A DNA stretch of 64,000 bases from Stenotrophomonas rhizophila (GTDB lineage Bacteria; Pseudomonadota; Gammaproteobacteria; Xanthomonadales; Xanthomonadaceae): the NCBI RefSeq assembly GCF_000661955.1, contig NZ_CP007597.1, forward strand, positions 861,605 to 925,604, written 5' to 3'. The position numbers were made by a program, and so were the translations under genes. The notes beneath the pieces were generated by a model. That model was not told where the DNA came from and did not search any database. It saw only the letters and a program-made list of their open reading frames with translations. This document shows positions 27,817 through 36,670 of this stretch, one piece after another. Position 1 is the first letter of the stretch, and every line of letters begins with the position of its first letter.

Positions 27817-28614
27817 TCAGTTGCCCTTGCAGTCCTTCAGCCACAGCACGCGGCCGATCTGGTCGTAATGGTCGACCACACCGACCAGGGTGACCTTTTC
27901 CTTCGGGCGCAACGCCAGCGCGAAGGCGGCCTGGCTCGGCGCGAAGGCGCAGGTGATGGCCACGCTTTCGAAGTCGATGCCACCGGAGCCGTTGGGCAGC
28001 TCGAAGCCGGTGTTGTAGGTGCCACCGCTCTTGAGCACGCCGTTGACCCGGCCGGTGATCGAATAGATCTTGCCCTTGTAGCGCGGTTCGATCGCGGCGG
28101 GGTTGTCCTTGTTCTGCGTCCGCAGCTGGTAGCCGAAATCGCTGGCCGAAATGTTCACCGTGGAGGCCTTCGGCGTGGACGCGGCAAGCTGCTCGCCGGC
28201 CTTGCCCGGCTTCACCTGGGTGAGCATCTTGCACATCTCGGCGCGGATCGAATCGGCCTTGGCAAAGGCGCCGGGGTTGAGCTTGACCGTCATCGCCACG
28301 GTGCCGGTGCGGCCCTCGCTGGTGGCGCTGATGATGATCGGAATGGTCTTGTGCATCGCCGTCTGCGGATCTTCGATCAGCATCGCGCCGTTTTCCACGT
28401 CCGAGCTCAAGACGTCCATGTTGTTGCCCTTGGCAATCACGTTCATCTGGCCGATCGCGCTCTTGACGGTCAGCTCAGGCACGGTCACCGAGGCGGTATA
28501 GGTGGTGCCGGACAGGGGGTTGCCCTTCTTCTGGAAGCTGCTTTCGCAGGTATCGGCAAAGGCGGGCGCCGCTACGGCGAGCAGCAGCAGGGGAACCAGG
28601 GTGTGGCGCTTCAT
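27817..28614 (-). CDS. Exported protein with a C-terminal OB-fold (tRNA_anti-like) domain
   Basis: 265-residue periplasmic or envelope protein. A signal peptide ends PAFAD at about residue 21. The first half has the look of a small unknown domain, and the C-terminal ~110 residues (ISASDFGYQLRTQNKDN, then YKGKIYSITGRVNGVLK, then VTLVGVVDHYDQIGRVLWLKDC) resemble the tRNA_anti-like OB-fold found in many exported proteins of unknown role. The ATG at 28614 starts a clean signal sequence. It ends at the terminator shared with the convergent gene and lies 160 bases downstream of pfp. Confidence 0.75.
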   Translation of the reverse strand: MKRHTLVPLLLLAVAAPAFADTCESSFQKKGNPLSGTTYTASVTVPELTVKSAIGQMNVIAKGNNMDVLSSDVENGAMLIEDPQTAMHKTIPIIISATSEGRTGTVAMTVKLNPGAFAKADSIRAEMCKMLTQVKPGKAGEQLAASTPKASTVNISASDFGYQLRTQNKDNPAAIEPRYKGKIYSITGRVNGVLKSGGTYNTGFELPNGSGGIDFESVAITCAFAPSQAAFALALRPKEKVTLVGVVDHYDQIGRVLWLKDCKGN

Positions 28615-28772
28615 CGGTACAGTCCTTGTCATCGCACACAAGTGCGGAGGGTGGGTCGCGGGTGCGAAAGCCCGCATGTCCTGCCGGCTCGGCGCGATTG
28701 TATGGGGCGTCCCGGCGCGCCGCAATTGCCGGCGAGCGGCACGCCCCGGGGCGCGCCACCCGCCGGAGGGGC

Positions 28773-30032
28773 TCAGCCTTCCTGCCAGGCCGGCAGCTTC
28801 TTCTTCACGCCCACGTTCTTGAGCGTCACGTACTTCGGCAGCCCATCGGCACCGTAGGGCAGGGGCGCCTCGCCCTTGATCAGCGGTGACAGGTAGGCGC
28901 GGGCCTTGGCCGTGATGCCGAAGCCGTCCTTGCGGATGAAGCCGGCCGGCATCTTCTTCTCGTGGTTGGCCACCTTGTGCAGGGGGGCGGCCTCGATCTT
29001 CCAGCGGTAGGGCGCGTCGCTGCTGCGCACGATCACCGGCATCACCGCGTTGTGGCCCTTCAGCGCGAACTGCACCGCCGCCTTGCCCACCGCCTGCGCC
29101 TGCTCCCAGTCGGTCTTGGACGCGATGTGGCGCGCCGAGCGCTGCAGGTAGTCGGGCAGGGTCCAGTGCACCTTGTAGCCCAGCGTGTCCTTGACCCGGG
29201 CGGCCAGCTGCGAAGCCACGCCACCCAGCTGGGTGTGCCCGAACGAGTCCTTGCCGCCGCCGGCATCGGCAACGAACGTACCGTCCGCAGTCTGGATGCC
29301 TTCGGAGGCCACCACCACGCAATGGCCCACGCGCTCGACCACCTGCTTGACCTTGGCCAGGAAGGCGGCCTCGTCGTAGGCCCGCTCGGGCAGCAGGATG
29401 ATGTGCGGGGCGTCGTCGGGGCCTTGCCCGGCCAGGCCGGCGGCCGCCGCCAGCCAACCGGCGTGGCGGCCCATGGCTTCGTAGACGAACACCTTGGTCG
29501 AGGTTTCCGCCATGGCCGCCACGTCCAGCGCCGCCTCGCGCACCGACACCGCGGTGTACTTGGCGGCCGAGCCGAAGCCCGGGCAGGTGTCGGTGACCGC
29601 CAGGTCGTTGTCGATGGTCTTGGGCACGCCGATGCAGGTGAGGTCGTAATCGAAGGCCTTGGCCAGCTGGGAGACCTTCCAGGCGGTGTCGGCCGAGTCG
29701 TTGCCGCCGTTGTAGAGGAACCAGCGCACGTCGTGGGCGCGCAGGACCTCCAGCAGGCGTTCGTACTTGCCCCGGTCGGCCTCGAGCGACTTCAGCTTGT
29801 AGCGGCACGAGCCGAAGGCCCCGCCCGGGGTATGGGCCAGCGCGGCGATGGCCGCCGCCGACTCCCTGGTGGTGTCGATCAGGTCTTCGCGGAGCGCGCC
29901 AAGAATGCCGTTGCGCGCGGCCAAGACCTTGATTCCCTTGGCTCGGGCGGTGCTGATCACCGCCGAGGCGGTGGCGTTGATCACGGCGGTGACACCGCCT
30001 GACTGGGCGTAGAGCAGGGTACCTTTGGACAT
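28773..30032 (-). CDS. pfp: Pyrophosphate-dependent 6-phosphofructokinase
   Basis: 419-residue cytoplasmic enzyme that reversibly phosphorylates fructose 6-phosphate using PPi rather than ATP. The nucleotide/PPi loop YNGGNDS has an aspartate where ATP enzymes have glycine, and PKTIDND is the substrate motif; both fit the PPi type known in Xanthomonas. The second of two consecutive ATGs (30032) is preferred because AGGTG lies at better spacing from it; 30035 is possible. It neighbours hppA and adk, and gives glycolytic/gluconeogenic flexibility with PPi as energy currency. Confidence 0.94.
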   Translation of the reverse strand: MSKGTLLYAQSGGVTAVINATASAVISTARAKGIKVLAARNGILGALREDLIDTTRESAAAIAALAHTPGGAFGSCRYKLKSLEADRGKYERLLEVLRAHDVRWFLYNGGNDSADTAWKVSQLAKAFDYDLTCIGVPKTIDNDLAVTDTCPGFGSAAKYTAVSVREAALDVAAMAETSTKVFVYEAMGRHAGWLAAAAGLAGQGPDDAPHIILLPERAYDEAAFLAKVKQVVERVGHCVVVASEGIQTADGTFVADAGGGKDSFGHTQLGGVASQLAARVKDTLGYKVHWTLPDYLQRSARHIASKTDWEQAQAVGKAAVQFALKGHNAVMPVIVRSSDAPYRWKIEAAPLHKVANHEKKMPAGFIRKDGFGITAKARAYLSPLIKGEAPLPYGADGLPKYVTLKNVGVKKKLPAWQEG

Positions 30033-30173
30033 CATTTCACCTGGGGGTGGGGGAAGGACATTGCAGAGACATTACCGGTATGGGGTAAAGTGCGCGTATT
30101 GCGGTGCAGCGTGATTGTGGACAATCCCGGGGCGCGCGCCCTTCCATTTTTTTACCAAGTTGGAGTCAGGTTG

Positions 30174-30737
30174 ATGCGATTGGTTCTGTTGGGACCGCCC
30201 GGTTCGGGCAAGGGGACACAGGCGACGCGCCTGAAGGAACACCTGTCGATTGCGCACATTTCCACCGGCGACCTGCTGCGTGCCGAAGTAGCCGCGGGTA
30301 CCGAGCTGGGCAAGCAGGCCAAGGCTGTCATGGACGCCGGCAACCTGGTGTCCGACGACATCCTGCTGGGCATGCTCGAATCGCGCCTGGGCCAGGCCGA
30401 CGTGGCCAACGGCTTCATCCTCGATGGTTACCCGCGCAACGTGGCCCAGGCCAACGCGCTGGACACCCTGCTGGTGAAGATCGGCCAGCCGCTGGATGCG
30501 GTGGTGCAGCTGGACGTGCCGACCGAACTGCTGGTCGAGCGCATTGCCGGCCGTGCCGCCGAACAGGGCCGCGCCGACGACAACCCCGAATCGGTGCGTC
30601 AGCGCCTGCAGGTCTACAACGACCAGACCGCCCCGGTGGTCGATTTCTATGCCGGCCGCGGCACCCTGGCGCGCGTTGATGGCGTGGGTGAGCTGGACGA
30701 CGTGGAAGCGCGCATCCGCGCGGCGATCCATGGCTGA
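30174..30737 (+). CDS. adk: Adenylate kinase (short form)
   Basis: 187-residue enzyme that interconverts ATP, ADP and AMP. The P-loop GPPGSGKGT is at residues 7-15, followed by HISTGDLLR, the FILDGYPRN segment and the DDNPESVRQRL stretch. The LID is the short type (RAAEQGRADDNP), lacking the zinc-binding insertion. TGGAGTCAGG precedes the ATG at 30174. It is divergent from pfp and followed by a terminator. Confidence 0.97.
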   Translation: MRLVLLGPPGSGKGTQATRLKEHLSIAHISTGDLLRAEVAAGTELGKQAKAVMDAGNLVSDDILLGMLESRLGQADVANGFILDGYPRNVAQANALDTLLVKIGQPLDAVVQLDVPTELLVERIAGRAAEQGRADDNPESVRQRLQVYNDQTAPVVDFYAGRGTLARVDGVGELDDVEARIRAAIHG

Positions 30738-30782
30738 GCCGGTGGCGCTGCTGCGGCAGCGCCTGCCTGGCCTGTAAACACA

Positions 30783-30812
30783 CACGCCTGGCCCCATGGG
30801 GCCAGGCGTGCG
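30783..30812 (+). terminator. Perfect palindromic hairpin after adk
   Basis: CACGCCTGGCCCC / GGGGCCAGGCGTG (30783-30810) followed by CGGTTT; a likely terminator for adk although the T-tract is short. Confidence 0.65.
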
Positions 30813-31050
30813 GTTTAAGGTGCCAGCGGACGGGCTTGCTCAGAGCCCCGCAGCATGAGCTCCCCTGGGGATGGCCTCTTGGGGAGTAGGACCAATGGGG
30901 TGCTGCGGCTGGCCACCTGAATTGTGTCCGTCTTCACACTGCATCGCTATCGGGGATTCCCCGACACCCAGAGTATTTTTCCTACACGCATCTGGGGAAT
31001 TGTCTGACGACAATATCCACAGTCGCAGGTGATCGGTCACAATCCACCGC
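30813..31050. other. Intergenic leader upstream of mpl
   Basis: No gene seen. It contains two small palindromes, TCGGGGATTCCCCGA near 30950 and ATTGTCTGACGACAAT near 31000, that could be operator sites or leader structure for mpl. No promoter could be assigned with confidence. Confidence 0.45.
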
Positions 31051-32415
31051 ATGAGCAAGATTCATATCCTTGGTATCGCCGGCACCTTCATGGGCGGCGT
31101 GGCCGCGCTGGCGCGGGAACTGGGCCATGAGGTGCATGGCAGCGACCAGGCCATCTATCCGCCGATGTCGACCCAGTTGGAACAGCTGGGCATCGCACTG
31201 GATCCGGGCTATCGCGCCACCAGCGTTGCCGCCGACTGCGATGAGGTGATTGTCGGCAATGCGCTGTCGCGCGGCAATCCAGCGGTGGAAGCGGTGCTCG
31301 ACGCCGGCCAGCGCTACATTTCCGGTGCGCAGTGGCTGTCCGAGCAGGTCCTGCCGGGGCGTGACACGCTGGCCGTGGCCGGTACCCATGGCAAGACCAC
31401 CACCACCACCATCCTGACCTGGCTGCTGCAGGCCGCCGGGCGCGAGCCGGGTTTCCTGATCGGCGGCGTCGCTGAAGACTTCGGCGTGTCGGCGCGCCTG
31501 GGCGGCGGGCGCGAGTTCGTGGTCGAGGCCGACGAGTACGACACGGCCTTCTTCGACAAGCGCAGCAAGTTCGTGCATTACCGGCCGCTGGTGGCGATCC
31601 TCAACAACCTGGAATACGACCACGCCGACATCTTCCCGGACGTGGCCGCGATCCAGCGCCAGTTCCACCATCTGGTGCGCACCGTGCCCGCGCGCGGCCG
31701 CTTGATCGTCAATGGCGAGGACGCCTACCTGGCGCAGGTGCTGGCGATGGGTTGCTGGACCCCGGTGGAGCGCTTCGGGTTTGATCCGGCGCTGGAATGG
31801 CATGCCGAGCTGGTCAACGCCGACGGCAGTGCGTTCGTGGTGCATCACCGTGGCACCCGCGTGGGCGAAGTGCGCTGGCCCCTGCTGGGCCGCCACAACG
31901 TGCTCAACGGCCTGGCGGCGCTGGCTGCCGCGCACGCGGTCGGGGTGGAACTGTCGTCGGTAATTCCGGCGCTGGCCAACTTCCGCAGCGTCAAACGCCG
32001 CCTGGAAGTGATCGGGCAGGCGCAGGACATCACTGTCTACGACGATTTCGCCCATCACCCCACCGCCATCCACACCACGCTGGAAGGGCTGCGCGCCAAG
32101 GTCGGTGCCGCGCGCATCGTGGTGGCGATGGAACCGCGCAGCAATTCCATGCGGCTGGGCGCACATGCCGAAGCGCTGGCGCCGTCGCTGGACCTGGCCG
32201 ATGCGGTGGTGTTCCTGCACCGCCCGGAGCTGGCCTGGGATGCGGCCGGTGTGATCGCCGCCGTGCGTGGGCAGGCCCACGCCGTGCCCGACACCGATGC
32301 GCTGCTGGCGCGGTTGGGCGAGATCGCAGCCCCCGGCGACCATGTCGTGTTCATGTCCAACGGCGGTTTCGACGGCGCGCCGCGGCGCTTCCTGGCGCAG
32401 CTGCAGCAGGGATGA
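31051..32415 (+). CDS. mpl: UDP-N-acetylmuramate:tripeptide ligase Mpl (murein recycling)
   Basis: 454-residue cytoplasmic ligase that attaches recovered L-Ala-gamma-D-Glu-meso-DAP to UDP-MurNAc, returning cell-wall peptide to peptidoglycan synthesis. It has the Mur-ligase layout: N-terminal Rossmann-like part (HILGIAGTFMGGVAALA), the ATP loop GTHGKTTTT at about residues 111-119, the central LNNLEYDHADIF and a C-terminal ligase domain (DDFAHHPTAI, MEPRSNSM). The ATG at 31051 gives the usual Mpl start. It is followed after 19 bases by the LON-domain gene, so the two may be cotranscribed. Confidence 0.96.
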   Translation: MSKIHILGIAGTFMGGVAALARELGHEVHGSDQAIYPPMSTQLEQLGIALDPGYRATSVAADCDEVIVGNALSRGNPAVEAVLDAGQRYISGAQWLSEQVLPGRDTLAVAGTHGKTTTTTILTWLLQAAGREPGFLIGGVAEDFGVSARLGGGREFVVEADEYDTAFFDKRSKFVHYRPLVAILNNLEYDHADIFPDVAAIQRQFHHLVRTVPARGRLIVNGEDAYLAQVLAMGCWTPVERFGFDPALEWHAELVNADGSAFVVHHRGTRVGEVRWPLLGRHNVLNGLAALAAAHAVGVELSSVIPALANFRSVKRRLEVIGQAQDITVYDDFAHHPTAIHTTLEGLRAKVGAARIVVAMEPRSNSMRLGAHAEALAPSLDLADAVVFLHRPELAWDAAGVIAAVRGQAHAVPDTDALLARLGEIAAPGDHVVFMSNGGFDGAPRRFLAQLQQG

Positions 32416-32434
32416 GGCGGGCGCGCCACAGGCC

Positions 32435-33031
32435 ATGACCGATACCGCTTCGCTGCCGTTGTTCCCGCTGCACGTGGTGCTGCTACCTGGCGCCGCGCTG
32501 GGCCTGCGGGTATTTGAACGCCGCTACCTGGACATGCTGCGCGAGTGCAGCCGGCAGGACACCCGTTTCGGCGTCTGCCTGATTCTGGACGGCGATGAAG
32601 TGGGGGCGCCGGCGGTGCCGGCCGCGTACGGCGTGGAAGCACGCGTCGAGGATTTCGACGTGGGCGCCGACGGCGTGCTGGTATTGCGCCTGCGCGGCCA
32701 GCGTCGCTTCCATGTGCTGCGCACGCGCATCCGCGACAACGGGCTGGTGCTGGCCGACGTGGAATGGGCACCCGCCGACCACGACGACGAACTGCGCCCC
32801 GAACACGCGCTGCTGGCCACCGTGCTGGAGCACATCATCGAACAGGCCGGCGCGGCCTTCGCCCCGACCCATCCGGCCCAGCTGGAGCAGGCCGCCTGGG
32901 TAGGCTGGCGCCTGGCCGAACTGCTGCCGCTGGATGAGCCGCAGCGCCTGCAGCTGCTACAGCAGGACGACCCCCACCAGCGCCTGCAGCACCTGCTGGC
33001 CTGGATCCCCGACCTGACACCCCCCGCGTAG
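32435..33031 (+). CDS. LON substrate-binding-domain protein
   Basis: 198-residue protein consisting of the N-terminal domain of Lon protease without the ATPase or peptidase parts. Seen are LPLFPLHVVLLPGAALGLRVFE near the start, FGVCLILDG, and a helical C-terminal half rich in Leu and Gln. Such stand-alone LON_substr_bdg proteins are common in proteobacteria and their roles are mostly unknown. It follows mpl closely. Confidence 0.88.
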   Translation: MTDTASLPLFPLHVVLLPGAALGLRVFERRYLDMLRECSRQDTRFGVCLILDGDEVGAPAVPAAYGVEARVEDFDVGADGVLVLRLRGQRRFHVLRTRIRDNGLVLADVEWAPADHDDELRPEHALLATVLEHIIEQAGAAFAPTHPAQLEQAAWVGWRLAELLPLDEPQRLQLLQQDDPHQRLQHLLAWIPDLTPPA

Positions 33032-33133
33032 AGCGAGGCTCTGCCCCGCTGCTCGACGCAGCAACGCAACCGCACGTACCCACACCTGCCGGGTAGAACC
33101 CGGCACTACGTCATGCGTGTGCCGGCTTCCGCG

Positions 33134-35131
33134 TCATTCGGCCTTCGTGCGCACCCGCAACACCGGCATCTGCGTTTCCGGATGCGTGTCCACCTGTTGC
33201 GGCAGGCCGTCCAGCGCGTCGCGTACCGCCTTCAACGACGGGTCGATGCCGCGCATCGGCCGCCACATCCCGATCAGGTGGAAATGCTGCTGGTAATGCA
33301 GCGTCTGCGCGCTGCCCAGCCACAGCGGCTGGTTGCCCGGCTGCAGCCGCGCCGGTGCCGGCCACAGCCGCAGCGCAAAGATCTCATTGGGCGCATTGCC
33401 CGCGCGCAGCATCAGCAGCGACTCCACCTGGGTATCCAGCGTGGCCGGCAGCACCGGCACTTCGTCCGGCGTAGCCGACTTGTCGAGCATCAGCAGCGCC
33501 TGTTCCCAACCGGCCTGCGGCTGCACGCGCCAGCCCTGGCTTTCCAGGCGCTTCTGCAGCGGTGCCAGCGGGCCGGCCACCTGCACGTCCAGCGGCCAGC
33601 GCTGGTCGTCATCGAACTCGTTGCGGCGCGCGGGCAACTGCCGCCACGCGTCCTGCAGCCAGGCCGTGGCGGGCATGTCCACCGGGGCCGGCTGGGCCGG
33701 CTCGAAGCGGGCCAGCTTGAGCGGAATATTGCGCGGCGCGTACCAGAGCGCAGCCACCGCGAACACGCCGTAGAACAGCCAGGCCACCGGCTTGACCCAG
33801 AACGAGCGGTTGAAGCGGCGGCGGTAGGCGATGCCCAGTACCAGCAGCCAGAAGATGCCAAACAGCATGCCGCCGATGACATCGCTCAGCCAATGCGCGC
33901 CCAGGTACAGCCGCGCAAACCCGATCAGGCTGACCACGATGCCCGACAGCAGGTAAGGCCACACCCGCGTGCGCCCGGGCAGCTCGCGCGCGATCAGCAC
34001 GGCGAAGAAGCCGAAGATGATGGTGGCCATGGTCACCGACACCGACGGGAAGCCGAAGCCACTGCTGGCATCCGGCGGGCGCACCACGTGCACGGTGGCG
34101 CCCAGCAGCTTGGTCAGTGCCAGCCCGAAGGCCAGCGCGGCCAGCCAATGCGCGGCCGCCATCCAGCGCCGGCGCCAGACCAGATAGCCCATGCCGGCCG
34201 CCGTGGCTGGCAGCAGCACCTGCCATGCGCCCAGCGACGCCAGTGCGGCCATCGGGTAGTCGGCCAGCGGGTTGCGCAGCGCCAGCATGGCCTGGTGGAC
34301 CACCATGTCCAGGCGCAGTGGCTCACCGTGCGCCACCACCGCCATCAGCAGCGCAAACCAGCACCAGCCCAGCAACAGCAGCATCAACGCCAGCATGGCC
34401 AGCGGCACCGACTCACGCCGCTGCGGGTCGAACACGGCCACCGAGTAACGGCCCAGGGTGGGGTGGCGCTGCGACCAGCGCAGCAGCGTGGCCAGCCAGC
34501 TGTCCATGCGCGAGGCCGACCAGCGGTAGCCGTACAGCACGATCGCCCACACCACGCCCATCAGCACCGCCACCAGACCCAGCACCATCACCAGCCGCCC
34601 GGCCACGGCCGCAACGGCGTCGTAGGCTTCGCCCAGCACCCAGCCCGGCGCCAGGAACAACACTGCCCAGGACAGGCTGGCAATACCGCTGGCCTGGAAG
34701 TAGCGCGACAGCGGCATCTTCATCATGCCGGCAATGGCCGGTACGAACGGCCGGATCGCCCCCACATAGCGCGCCACCAGGATGCTCTTGAACGCATTGC
34801 GGCGGAACATCGTCTCGCCGCGGTCCAGCAGCTGCGGGTACTTGCTGAAGGGCCAGAAGCCGCGCAGCCGGTCGCCCCAGCGGCGGCCCACCCAGTAACT
34901 GATGCCGTCACCGGCGAACGCACCCACCGCCGCACATGCCACCGCGTACGGGCCGGAGATCTGGCCCAGGCCGATGAACACGCCCACGGCGAACAGCAGC
35001 GGCAGCGCGGGTACGATCGCGCCCAGCACGATGACCGCATCGCAGAAGGCAATGAGGAAAATGACCGCACCGGCGAGCACGGGGTGAGCTGAGATCCACG
35101 CAAGCGTGGTATCGATCCATGACGAGTCCAT
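33134..35131 (-). CDS. DedA / PAP2 / LssY fusion membrane protein
   Basis: 665-residue multi-domain membrane protein. Residues 1 to about 200 are a DedA/VTT domain (FWPFSKYPQLLDRGE, FVPAIAGMM). A PAP2 lipid-phosphatase-like domain follows at about 250-430 (HVVRPPDASSG, then ARLYLGAHWLSDVIGG), and an LssY-type C-terminal domain fills the last ~200 residues. In the PAP2 part the usual PSGH motif reads PSVSVT around residue 360, so the catalytic His/Gly pair is missing and phosphatase activity is doubtful. The ATG at 35131 starts directly before the DedA helices. It is divergent from the RIO-like kinase gene. Confidence 0.88.
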   Translation of the reverse strand: MDSSWIDTTLAWISAHPVLAGAVIFLIAFCDAVIVLGAIVPALPLLFAVGVFIGLGQISGPYAVACAAVGAFAGDGISYWVGRRWGDRLRGFWPFSKYPQLLDRGETMFRRNAFKSILVARYVGAIRPFVPAIAGMMKMPLSRYFQASGIASLSWAVLFLAPGWVLGEAYDAVAAVAGRLVMVLGLVAVLMGVVWAIVLYGYRWSASRMDSWLATLLRWSQRHPTLGRYSVAVFDPQRRESVPLAMLALMLLLLGWCWFALLMAVVAHGEPLRLDMVVHQAMLALRNPLADYPMAALASLGAWQVLLPATAAGMGYLVWRRRWMAAAHWLAALAFGLALTKLLGATVHVVRPPDASSGFGFPSVSVTMATIIFGFFAVLIARELPGRTRVWPYLLSGIVVSLIGFARLYLGAHWLSDVIGGMLFGIFWLLVLGIAYRRRFNRSFWVKPVAWLFYGVFAVAALWYAPRNIPLKLARFEPAQPAPVDMPATAWLQDAWRQLPARRNEFDDDQRWPLDVQVAGPLAPLQKRLESQGWRVQPQAGWEQALLMLDKSATPDEVPVLPATLDTQVESLLMLRAGNAPNEIFALRLWPAPARLQPGNQPLWLGSAQTLHYQQHFHLIGMWRPMRGIDPSLKAVRDALDGLPQQVDTHPETQMPVLRVRTKAE

Positions 35132-35233
35132 CGTCGGATTATAGAGGTGTGAAGGTGACTGACTGCCGGCCAGCGGCGGCCAACGTGCGTGATCTACAGT
35201 GAATGAACGCGATCGCACGCCTAGAATGTCGCC

Positions 35234-35896
35234 ATGAACCGCCCCCCTGATCCCGCTCCGCATGCCCTGAAGGCCGACAGTTTCGGCTGCATTCTGTTGA
35301 TCGAGCAGGACGGGCAGCGCTTTGTCCGCCGCGACCTGGGCGCCACCCCGTGGTGGCTGCGCCTGCCGGCCTGGTGGCTGGCCCGGCGCGAAGCGCGCGC
35401 GCTGGCCCACCTGGACGGCATGGCCGACACCCCGGCGCTGCTGTCCTGGAACGGGCGCTGGCTGGACCGCAGCTTCATGGCCGGCGATGCGATGTACCAG
35501 CGCCCGCCGCACGGCGACCTGGCCTATTTCCGCGCCGCGCGCCGGCTGCTGCAGCGCGTGCACCGGCATGGCATCGCGCACAACGACCTGGCCAAGGAAG
35601 CCAACTGGCTGGTACGCGAGGACGGCTCGCCGGCCCTGATCGACTTCCAGCTGGCGGTGATCGGCAACCCGCGCTCGCGCTGGATGCGCCTGCTGGCCCG
35701 CGAAGACCTGCGCCACCTGCTCAAGCACAAGCGCATGTACTGCCGGCAGCACCTGACCCCGGTGGAGAAGCGGCTGCTGAAGCGCACCTCGTGGGTACGC
35801 GACCTGTGGTTCCGCACCGGCAAGCCGGTCTACCGGTTCGTCACCCGGAAGATCCTGCACTGGGAAGACAACGAAGGGCAGGGGCCCAAGCCGTGA
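35234..35896 (+). CDS. RIO-like / LPS-type small kinase
   Basis: 220-residue protein with a compact kinase fold. The catalytic loop HNDLAKEANWLV (about residues 116-127) and the metal-binding IDFQLA (about 136-141) are the RIO/Kdo-kinase style of HxDxxxxN and DFG. A basic C-terminal tail follows (HLLKHKRMYCRQHLTPVEKRLLKR). Relatives phosphorylate sugars of the lipopolysaccharide core or proteins; the target here is unknown. Its stop overlaps the GTG start of the next gene. Confidence 0.8.
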   Translation: MNRPPDPAPHALKADSFGCILLIEQDGQRFVRRDLGATPWWLRLPAWWLARREARALAHLDGMADTPALLSWNGRWLDRSFMAGDAMYQRPPHGDLAYFRAARRLLQRVHRHGIAHNDLAKEANWLVREDGSPALIDFQLAVIGNPRSRWMRLLAREDLRHLLKHKRMYCRQHLTPVEKRLLKRTSWVRDLWFRTGKPVYRFVTRKILHWEDNEGQGPKP

Positions 35897-36402
35897 GTGC
35901 GCCGGTGGTGCGCGTGGTGCCGGTGGACGCCGACAACGTGCTGCATGCGCAGTTGCCCGGCGCCGACTTCGTGCACGCGTGCCGGGCGACGGTGCCACGC
36001 GGCGGCCGTTCGGCGTTGCAGGCGTACAAGGACATGGCGTCCACCGTGCCGGGCTGGTTCGACGGGCTGATGGCGGTGCGCAACAGTGGCATGCGGCTGC
36101 TGGGCATGAAGGACCTGGGGTCGCTGCGTGCCGTGCAGGACGCGGCCGACCCCACGCCCGGCCAACGGCTGGGCATCTTCACCGTGCAGCGGTGCACGCG
36201 CGAGGCGATCGTGCTGGAGGACGACGACCGGCACCTGCATGTGCAACTGGCACTGCAATGGCGTGGCGATGCACTGGAGATCGCCACGGTGGTGCATACG
36301 CACAATGCCTTCGGGCGGTTGTACATGCTGCCGGTGGCGCCGGTACATCGGGTGATCGTGCCGCATCTGTTGCGGCGGCAGGTGGCGGGGTATGCATCTT
36401 GA
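35893..36402 (+). CDS. DUF2867-like protein
   Basis: 169-residue protein, start GTG at 35893 overlapping the kinase stop (GTGA), so translationally coupled to it. It shows DADNVLHAQLPGADFVHA, an aromatic/Met-rich GWFDGLMAVRNSGMRLLGMK stretch and a C-terminal HTHNAFGRLYMLPVAPVHR stretch, which fit the DUF2867 family of unknown function. Why it is coupled to a kinase is not known. Confidence 0.72.
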   Translation: MSAPVVRVVPVDADNVLHAQLPGADFVHACRATVPRGGRSALQAYKDMASTVPGWFDGLMAVRNSGMRLLGMKDLGSLRAVQDAADPTPGQRLGIFTVQRCTREAIVLEDDDRHLHVQLALQWRGDALEIATVVHTHNAFGRLYMLPVAPVHRVIVPHLLRRQVAGYAS

Positions 36403-36544
36403 CGTTCAGCTGGATTCGGACAAGACCGAGAGAAAGCTGGACTCAGGCGTCGAGCTGACGTACTCGGTGTTGGTCGTTGACAGCCTTGCCGAGGTGGAGC
36501 AGCTTGCTCGCGGCGAGACGACACATGTGCTGTATCAGGAATAA
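36392..36544 (+). CDS. Possible 50-residue small protein
   Basis: An ATG at 36392 overlaps the end of the DUF2867 gene and opens a frame of 50 residues ending at TAA 36544, acidic and without membrane segments (MHLDVQLDSDKTERKLDSGV at the start). There is no separate ribosome site, so expression would depend on coupling. A different frame downstream stays open to about 36700, so this may be the head of a decayed longer gene. No relative recognised. Confidence 0.3.
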   Translation: MHLDVQLDSDKTERKLDSGVELTYSVLVVDSLAEVEQLARGETTHVLYQE

Positions 36545-36670
36545 GGATCGATGAGCAGGGCGCACGGAGACGAGAACGCGATGGGCTGGTGGTGGAGCAT
36601 GTCTCGCAGCGTCCGGGCAGGTGCAATGCCGTCGTGCGTCCAAATCGCAACCCGGTCCGGGCAGTGTGCG

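Noticed and set aside
33085..33112. Possible REP element with GCCGGGTAGAACCCGGC
   Set aside because: Only a short stem with an internal GTAG; too weak to assign to the SMAG family.
33113..35092. Plus-strand frame of 659 codons antisense to the DedA/PAP2 gene
   Set aside because: Very rich in Gln, His and Arg without motifs; the minus strand encodes recognisable DedA and PAP2 domains.
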